Assembly: GCF_007828835.1 (NCBI RefSeq)
Contig: NZ_VIVL01000011.1
Span: 1-64,000 of the forward strand
Source of the DNA: Variovorax beijingensis
GTDB taxonomy: Bacteria; Pseudomonadota; Gammaproteobacteria; Burkholderiales; Burkholderiaceae_C
DNA: 64,000 nucleotides
Direction of reading: 5' to 3'
Shown: one piece after another, positions 59,388-64,000 of the stretch
Layout of the letters: each line of letters begins with the position of its first letter
Numbering within the stretch: position 1 is the stretch's first letter
Notes under the pieces: generated by a model
Told to the model about the DNA's origin: nothing
The model's input: the letters and a program-made list of their open reading frames with translations, nothing else
Databases searched by the model: none
Position numbers and translations under genes: made by a program

Positions 59388-60794
59388 ATGAGCGAAGTTG
59401 CCTCCCCCGAACGCATGGCCACGCCGGCCGCCCCCAAGGTCGGCTTTGTGAGCCTGGGCTGCCCCAAGGCCCTGACCGATTCCGAACTGATCCTGACCCA
59501 GCTGAGCGCTGAGGGCTACCAGACCGCCAAGACCTTCGAGGGGGCCGACCTGGTGATCGTCAACACCTGCGGCTTCATCGACGATGCCGTGAAGGAAAGC
59601 CTCGACACCATCGGCGAGGCGCTGGCGGAAAACGGCCGCGTGATCGTCACAGGTTGCCTGGGCGCCAAGACCGGCGACCAGGGCGGCAACCTGGTTCGGC
59701 AGATGCATCCCAGCGTGCTGGCCGTGACCGGTCCGCACGCCACGCAGGAAGTCATGGACGCGGTCCACGCCAACCTGCCCAAGCCGCACGATCCCTTCGT
59801 CGACCTGGTTCCCAACACCTTCGGCATCGCAGGCTTGAAGCTCACGCCGCGGCACTATGCCTATCTGAAGATCAGCGAAGGCTGCAATCACCGCTGCACC
59901 TTCTGCATCATTCCCTCGATGCGCGGCGACCTGGTGTCGCGCCCGGTCGGCGACGTGCTCAGCGAGGCCAAGGCCCTGTTCGAAGGCGGGGTGAAGGAAC
60001 TGCTGGTGATCAGCCAGGACACCTCGGCCTATGGCGTGGACGTCAAGTACCGCACCGGCTTCTGGGACGGCAAGCCGGTCAAGACGCGCATGCTCGAGCT
60101 GGTGCGCACATTGGGCGAGATCGCCGAGCCTTATGGCGCCTGGGTCCGGCTGCACTATGTGTATCCATATCCGAGCGTGGACGAGATCATTCCGCTGATG
60201 GCCAGCGGCCAGGTGCTGCCGTACCTCGACGTGCCGCTGCAGCACAGCCATCCCGACGTGCTCAAGCGCATGAAGCGGCCGGCCAGCGGCGAGAAGAACC
60301 TGGAGCGCCTGGCGCGGTGGCGCGAGGTCTGTCCCGAACTGGTGATCCGCAGCACCTTCATCGCGGGCTTCCCTGGCGAAACCGAACAGGAGTTCGAGCA
60401 TCTGCTCGACTTCATCCGCGAAGCGCAGATCGACCGCGCCGGATGCTTTGCCTACAGCCCGGTCGAAGGAGCCACCGCCAACGACATTCCCGGCATGCTG
60501 CCGCCGGCTGAACGTGAAGCCCGCCGCGCCCGTTTCATGGAAGTGGCCGAAGCGGTGTCGATCGCCAAGCTGCGACAGCGCGTCGGTGCAACCATGCAGG
60601 TGCTGGTGGACTCGGCGCCCGGCATGGGCCGCAAGGGCGGCGTGGGCCGCACCTATGCCGACGCACCCGAGATCGACGGCACCGTGCGCCTACTGCCGCC
60701 CGAGAAGATCAGCAAGACGCTCAAGGTGGGTGAATTCACGCGGGCCCGCATCGTGGGCGCCGAGGGCCACGACCTGATCGCGTTGCCGATCTGA
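59388..60794 (+). CDS. rimO: Ribosomal protein S12 methylthiotransferase
   Basis: A radical-SAM enzyme that methylthiolates Asp88/89 of ribosomal protein S12. The 468-residue protein has an N-terminal MTTase domain with cluster-binding Cys in SLGCPKALTDSE, VNTCGFIDDA and VTGCLGAK. The radical-SAM CxxxCxxC is in GCNHRCTFCIIP (near residue 168), and a C-terminal TRAM domain is present. A GACAAT -10 lies 10 bases before the ATG, giving a very short leader. Confidence 0.95.
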   Translation: MSEVASPERMATPAAPKVGFVSLGCPKALTDSELILTQLSAEGYQTAKTFEGADLVIVNTCGFIDDAVKESLDTIGEALAENGRVIVTGCLGAKTGDQGGNLVRQMHPSVLAVTGPHATQEVMDAVHANLPKPHDPFVDLVPNTFGIAGLKLTPRHYAYLKISEGCNHRCTFCIIPSMRGDLVSRPVGDVLSEAKALFEGGVKELLVISQDTSAYGVDVKYRTGFWDGKPVKTRMLELVRTLGEIAEPYGAWVRLHYVYPYPSVDEIIPLMASGQVLPYLDVPLQHSHPDVLKRMKRPASGEKNLERLARWREVCPELVIRSTFIAGFPGETEQEFEHLLDFIREAQIDRAGCFAYSPVEGATANDIPGMLPPAEREARRARFMEVAEAVSIAKLRQRVGATMQVLVDSAPGMGRKGGVGRTYADAPEIDGTVRLLPPEKISKTLKVGEFTRARIVGAEGHDLIALPI

Positions 60795-60944
60795 ACCGTC
60801 GCCATCCTGGCGAGAGCGAGAAAGCAGCGCGGCGATCGCCGACTTGAGAACCACGGGCTGAGCGACAGGCGAAAAAGTTGTACGCCTACAGACGCGTGTG
60901 GCCTGGGGTTTGAACGTGGCGGCTTGTGTTCTCCAGGAGGTCCC

Positions 60945-61226
60945 ATGTTCTTCCAGCTCTTTCAACCCGGATCCAGCCTTCATCTCAAGAGGGCTGCCAC
61001 GCTGCTTCAGGAAGCCCAGATGGCGCGACTCGAGCACCAGGCTGCGGCGGAGCATCACGCGGCCCTGGCCAAGATGTATGCGGAGCGCGTGAAGCGCCTT
61101 TCCGGCGAGGTCTATCCGCTTCCGGCTCCCAGCGCCGAGGCAGCGGGCACGAAGACCGAGCAGGACAAGCCGGCGATCTATTCGATCGAGAGCAACCGCA
61201 GGCCCAAGTCCAACCTGCTGACGTAG
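60945..61226 (+). CDS. Hypothetical small protein
   Basis: A 93-residue soluble, helical protein (FQLFQPGSSLHLKRAATLLQ, then a His/Ala-rich helix EHQAAAEHHAALAKMYAERV) with a basic tail ending SNRRPKSNLLT. The family is unknown to me. The start is well supported by AGGAGG at 60935-60940 with a 4-nt spacer. The intrinsic terminator at 61239-61263 closes it. Confidence 0.65.
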   Translation: MFFQLFQPGSSLHLKRAATLLQEAQMARLEHQAAAEHHAALAKMYAERVKRLSGEVYPLPAPSAEAAGTKTEQDKPAIYSIESNRRPKSNLLT

Positions 61227-61238
61227 TTCAAGAAAAGG

Positions 61239-61263
61239 AAAAGCCCGCTGGATGCGGGCTTTT
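61239..61263. terminator. Bidirectional intrinsic terminator
   Basis: AAAAGCCCGC-TGGAT-GCGGGCTTTT has a GC-rich stem. The plus strand ends in TTTTCTG and the minus strand in TTTTCCTTTTC. It can end both the plus-strand 93-aa gene and the minus-strand unit that begins at the SOS box near 61815. Confidence 0.8.
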
Positions 61264-61307
61264 CTGTGGGCATGGACAGGGCTGCAAGGGCGCGGCAGTT
61301 CTTCTTC

Positions 61308-61394
61308 TCAGTCATCCGAGCGAGAAACGACCAGGAGGCTCATGAACAACGCCCCGAGAAACATGCCGACTAACAAGGTAAATGCTGTGATCAC
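61308..61394 (-). CDS. Possible 28-aa single-span membrane peptide
   Basis: A minus-strand frame with GTG at 61394 and GGAG at 61404-61401 (6-nt spacer). It encodes a hydrophobic segment ITAFTLLVGMFLGALF-MSLLVV followed by a polar tail SRSDD. An upstream TTG (61424) would lengthen it to 38 residues. It lies 102 bases after the SOS-box gene on the same strand, with no minus-strand terminator between them. Very short membrane peptides can arise by chance in AT-richer DNA, so confidence is low. A 44-codon plus-strand frame (61342-61476) overlaps it. Confidence 0.35.
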   Translation of the reverse strand: MITAFTLLVGMFLGALFMSLLVVSRSDD

Positions 61395-61447
61395 AATGGT
61401 CTCCGCTAAATTGGATATTTTCAAATCAAACGTAACCTTGTGTACAC

Positions 61448-61474
61448 ATTCAAGTTACTTCTTGAATCGTTTTT
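61448..61474 (+). terminator. Weak plus-strand terminator-like hairpin
   Basis: ATTCAAG-TTACTT-CTTGAAT followed by CGTTTTT. The stem is AT-rich. On the plus strand it would stop transcripts running toward the SOS-box gene; on the minus strand it has no T run. Confidence 0.4.
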
Positions 61475-61495
61475 GATGTGAAAGTGTGACTTTTG

Positions 61496-61792
61496 CTACA
61501 CCTTGGGGCCGAAAGTCGGAAGCGCATCGCCAGTCTTGGGCGGACGGCCCGGATACAGGTACCTGGAATACTCGCCCGACCGGCCGTACAGCCGCGCCGC
61601 GAGTTCCACGGGATCCTCGTTGCGGTGCTTCTCGTAGAGCACGGGGCCCCAGATGATGAATCCATCGATGCTCAGCGAGCGGGGCGCGGGCTCGATGGCC
61701 TTCCATGCATGCGCGAACTTTGAAATCCATGCCAGTGCTTCGGCCAGCGCATGGTTGCGAGCAGGGGAGGTGGTGGGTTCGGATGTCGACAT
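61496..61792 (-). CDS. Unknown 98-aa protein under a LexA-type box
   Basis: A 98-residue soluble protein, Trp- and Tyr-rich (ALAWISKFAHAWKAIEP, then DGFIIWGPVLYEKHRNEDP and SGEYSRYLYPGRPP). I recognise no domain, signal peptide or membrane span. The ATG at 61792 follows AAGGATAA at about 61807-61800. A near-perfect SOS box lies 23-40 bp upstream of the start and overlaps the likely -10, so DNA-damage induction is expected. The function is unknown; the setting would suit a damage-response or division-control protein. Confidence 0.65.
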   Translation of the reverse strand: MSTSEPTTSPARNHALAEALAWISKFAHAWKAIEPAPRSLSIDGFIIWGPVLYEKHRNEDPVELAARLYGRSGEYSRYLYPGRPPKTGDALPTFGPKV

Positions 61793-61814
61793 GGCGGTTA
61801 TCCTTTGTGAAAAG

Positions 61815-61832
61815 ACTGTATAAATATACAGT
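61815..61832 (-). promoter_or_regulatory. LexA (SOS) box
   Basis: ACTGTATA-AA-TATACAGT, an 18-bp perfect inverted repeat with the CTGT-N8-ACAG core used by LexA of beta- and gammaproteobacteria. On the minus strand a TTGTGA (61844-61839) and a TATACA-type -10 inside the box make a promoter that LexA would block. Confidence 0.8.
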
Positions 61833-61872
61833 AAAATTCACAATGTCGAGAATTGTTGCCGCCGATCCCAGC

Positions 61873-62265
61873 CTACTTTTGCGTGCCGAACCAGGCCCAG
61901 AGCGCGGCCCCCAGGCCGATCCAGACCGCCAGGACGAGCACGGCGCCGGCAATGCTTCGCGGCTTCGCGCCTTGTTCCTTCATCCACAGGTCGGCGCGCT
62001 GGCGGCATTCCTTGAGCACATCGGCCGGAATGAGCCGGATGTTCAGCCAGATCAGGCCGGGCAGCAGCAAGGCGTCGTCGAGGTAGCCCAGAACGGGAAT
62101 GAAATCGGGGATGAGGTCGATCGGGCTCAGCGCATAGGCGACGACGAAGGCCGCGAGCAGCTTGGCGAACCACGGCGTGCCCGGATGGCGATAGGCGAAC
62201 CACAGGGTGACGCCATCGCGCTTGATGCGCGAGGCCCATTGCTTGATGCGTTGGAAAATGGTCAT
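61873..62265 (-). CDS. DUF1232 (YkvA-like) membrane protein
   Basis: A 130-residue protein with the DUF1232 core: a membrane segment near residues 32-48 then SPIDLIPDFIPVLGYLDD (the conserved SPIDLIPD motif), and a second hydrophobic segment at the C-terminus (AVLVLAVWIGLGAALWAW). Function is unknown, though the motif is widespread. The ATG at 62265 is preferred over an upstream in-frame start at 62313. It is co-directional with the SOS-box gene 81 bp downstream, which has its own promoter. Confidence 0.85.
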   Translation of the reverse strand: MTIFQRIKQWASRIKRDGVTLWFAYRHPGTPWFAKLLAAFVVAYALSPIDLIPDFIPVLGYLDDALLLPGLIWLNIRLIPADVLKECRQRADLWMKEQGAKPRSIAGAVLVLAVWIGLGAALWAWFGTQK

Positions 62266-62720
62266 GCTCGCAGGCTGCCGACCCGGTGCATTGTTTCGCG
62301 TGTTAAGGTGCATCCCGGCTTCAAAGCTGTCGCAACCCCTGCAGATCCGCCGGCAATCCCCCGCGGCGAGCCAATGCCGCGCTCAACAGGAGGGGTTGTG
62401 CGGTTCACCTCTACTGCCAACACGGTGTTATCGATTCGGTTGCTCTGCTTCTCGAGACTCTGCGCGATCATTCGTCGATGTACTGCGTCAGAATGGCGGA
62501 AAGCCGCTTCTCCACGAGCGGGTTGCTGCATCATTTCATGAGACGAAGCCCGTTCCATTTGTTCGAATCCGTGCCGCCGACAAGCGCTTCGCAGAATGTT
62601 CCACCTCAGGATCACGACGCTGTGCGCGGACGCGGCACACAACCGTCGGTGCGGCCAATCCTGGCCGCGATCGGCATCCGTGAGGGAGAACATCCCTCGA
62701 TCATGTTCCCAGGGAAAAGA
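62266..62720. other. Intergenic stretch without a convincing gene
   Basis: About 450 bp between the DUF1232 gene and the tRNA-Leu terminator. Open frames up to about 160 codons cross it on both strands, but none has a ribosome site, family resemblance or consistent codon use. I see no repeat or tRNA-end fragment that would mark an integrated element. Confidence 0.4.
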
Positions 62721-62755
62721 AAAAACCCCTGTAAATCGATGATTCACAGGGGTTT
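62716..62755 (-). terminator. Intrinsic terminator of tRNA-Leu
   Basis: On the minus strand AAACCCCTGT and ACAGGGGTTT form a 10-bp stem around a 13-base loop, followed by TTTCTTTTC. It lies 15 bases after the tRNA-Leu 3' end. Confidence 0.85.
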
Positions 62756-62769
62756 CAGCTTGGTAGGGG

Positions 62770-62854
<85 letters not shown>

Positions 62855-62916
62855 CCACATAGCTGCCGAAGCAGTTATGTTTTGAATTTCAGGAAAGAGA
62901 GAATCATATCAAAAAT

Positions 62917-64000
62917 AATGGCCATTCCAGCGGTCTGCTGGATGAATTTGAAGGAACTGTTCAAGGGCATCGCGACGGACACGGTTTCGTGCAGCGCGAC
63001 GACGGCGAAGCCGACATCTATCTGCCCCCGAACGAGATGCGTGCGGTGCTGCACAAGGACCGCGTCAAGGCGCGCGTGGTGCGGCAGGATCGGCGCGGAC
63101 GTCCCGAGGGGCGGGTGGTCGAAATCGTCGAGCGCCCCGAGCAGCCGATCATCGGCCGCCTGCTGCATGAAGGCGGCGTGTGGCTCGTCGCGCCCGAAGA
63201 CAAGCGCTACGGACAGGACGTCCTGATTCCCAAGGGTGCCACCGGCCCCGCCAAGGTGGGGCAGGTCGTCGTGGTGCAGCTCACCGAGCCGCCGGCGCTG
63301 TTCGGCCAGCCGGTCGGGCGCGTGAAGGAAGTATTGGGCGAGATCGACGATCCCGGCATGGAGATCGAGATCGCGGTGCGCAAGTACGGCGTGCCGCACG
63401 AATTTTCCGAGGCCTGCCTGGCCGAAGCCAAGGCGCTGCCTGAGAAGGTTCGCCCTGCCGACAAGAAAGGTCGGATCGACCTGACCGACGTGCCGCTGGT
63501 CACCATCGACGGCGAGGACGCGCGCGACTTCGACGACGCCGTGTACTGCGAGCCAGCCAAGGTCGGCCGCGGCAAGGGCTGGCGCCTGCTGGTGGCCATT
63601 GCCGACGTCAGCGCCTATGTGCAGACCGGCTCGGCCATCGACATCGATGCCTACGACCGCGCCACCAGTGTCTACTTTCCGCGCCGCGTGATCCCGATGC
63701 TGCCGGAGAAGCTGTCGAACGGCCTGTGCTCGCTGAACCCCGAGGTCGAACGCCTGTGCATGGTGTGCGACATGCTCGTGGCCGCCGACGGCGAGATCTA
63801 TGCCTACCAGTTCTACCCCGCGGTGATGTTCAGCCATGCCCGCTTCACCTACACCGAAGTCGCGGCCATCCTTGGCAACACGCGCGGCCCTGAAGCCGCC
63901 AAGCGCAAGGACCGCGTCAAGGACCTGCTGAACCTGGCCGACGTGTACAAGGCGCTGCTCAAGCAGCGCGGCAAGCGCGGCGCGGTCGACTTCGAAACCA
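62917..64000 (+). CDS. rnr: Ribonuclease R (5' part, runs off the window)
   Basis: A 3'-5' exoribonuclease of the RNB family. Visible in order: cold-shock domain (EGTVQGHRDGHGFVQRDDGE, then IYLPPNEMRAVLHKDRVKAR), a second cold-shock domain, and the start of the catalytic RNB domain with the metal ligands in VTIDGEDARDFDDAVY and VAIADVSAYV. The coding frame can be followed back to 62861, where a TAG stops it, but it has no ATG, GTG or TTG before the conserved sequence. The nearest ATG (62918) is one base out of frame. The given start is therefore only approximate. Confidence 0.88.

Noticed and set aside
61342..61476. Plus-strand 44-codon frame with AGGAGG three bases before its ATG
   Set aside because: The spacing is too short, its end falls in a terminator-like hairpin, and the peptide has no recognisable character. 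The minus-strand frame has better spacing and context.
62262..62747. Minus-strand 161-codon frame between the DUF1232 gene and tRNA-Leu
   Set aside because: No ribosome site and no family; it extends through the tRNA-Leu terminator and its composition looks random.

Overview
The window is a GC-rich bacterial chromosome segment. Its protein families, gene order and codon use point to a betaproteobacterium of the family Comamonadaceae, most likely Variovorax or a close relative. This is inferred from family resemblance (TIGR04438 Trp-rich protein, Bug-type receptors, PhaR/BdhA polyhydroxybutyrate genes, monofunctional RelA beside an alpha/beta hydrolase); no search was run. I saw no phage, transposase, CRISPR array or rRNA.

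Layout. 0-7 kb: a LapA-like inner-membrane protein, a small cytochrome c, a Trp-rich membrane protein, ilvD with a divergent LysR regulator, a LysR/SDR pair and lgt. 7-12 kb: a malonate-use unit (GntR regulator, malonyl-CoA decarboxylase, Bug receptor, malonyl-CoA synthetase). 12-15.5 kb: a serine hydrolase, UspA and a TauE/SafE permease. 15.2-16.1 kb: the cell-division pair zapA and a ZapB-like gene, with the 6S RNA gene just downstream. 16.1-25.6 kb: a cobalamin riboswitch followed by a tightly packed B12 uptake and late-synthesis operon (btuB, cobB, cobU, btuF, btuC, btuD, cobO, cobD, cobC). 25.6-35.5 kb: LrgA/LrgB, an OsmC protein, and an RND efflux operon with the ceoR-llpE-ceoA-ceoB-opcM (bpeT-llpE-bpeEF-oprC) layout. 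35.5-39.4 kb: the second B12 block (cobQ, cobT, cobS, alpha-ribazole phosphatase). 39.4-44 kb: AraC regulator, SDR, nth, an aminotransferase and small conserved genes. 44-50.5 kb: mfd-serB-Ldh operon and, divergently, ispD-ispF. 50.5-58 kb: an OmpR/EnvZ-type pair, periplasmic proteins, 3-hydroxybutyrate dehydrogenase, a hydrolase and relA. 58-64 kb: tRNA-Val, a zinc-ribbon protein, phaR, rimO, small unknown genes including one under an apparent LexA box, a DUF1232 protein, tRNA-Leu and the beginning of rnr.

How genes work together. The two B12 blocks hold every step from cobyrinate a,c-diamide to cobalamin plus a complete BtuBFCD importer, but no corrin-ring genes. The segment therefore supports salvage and late assembly, with ring synthesis either absent or elsewhere. 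The mat genes would take up malonate, activate it to malonyl-CoA and decarboxylate it to acetyl-CoA. PhaR and BdhA are the polyhydroxybutyrate control and use genes.

Most notable unexplained features: (1) a minus-strand unit at 61.2-61.8 kb with a near-consensus SOS box, an unknown 98-aa protein, a possible 28-aa single-span peptide and a bidirectional terminator; (2) an efflux-operon lipase-like protein that has lost its catalytic Ser and His; (3) an rnr gene whose only plausible ATG is one base out of frame; (4) a recurrent promoter layout suggesting leaderless mRNAs.
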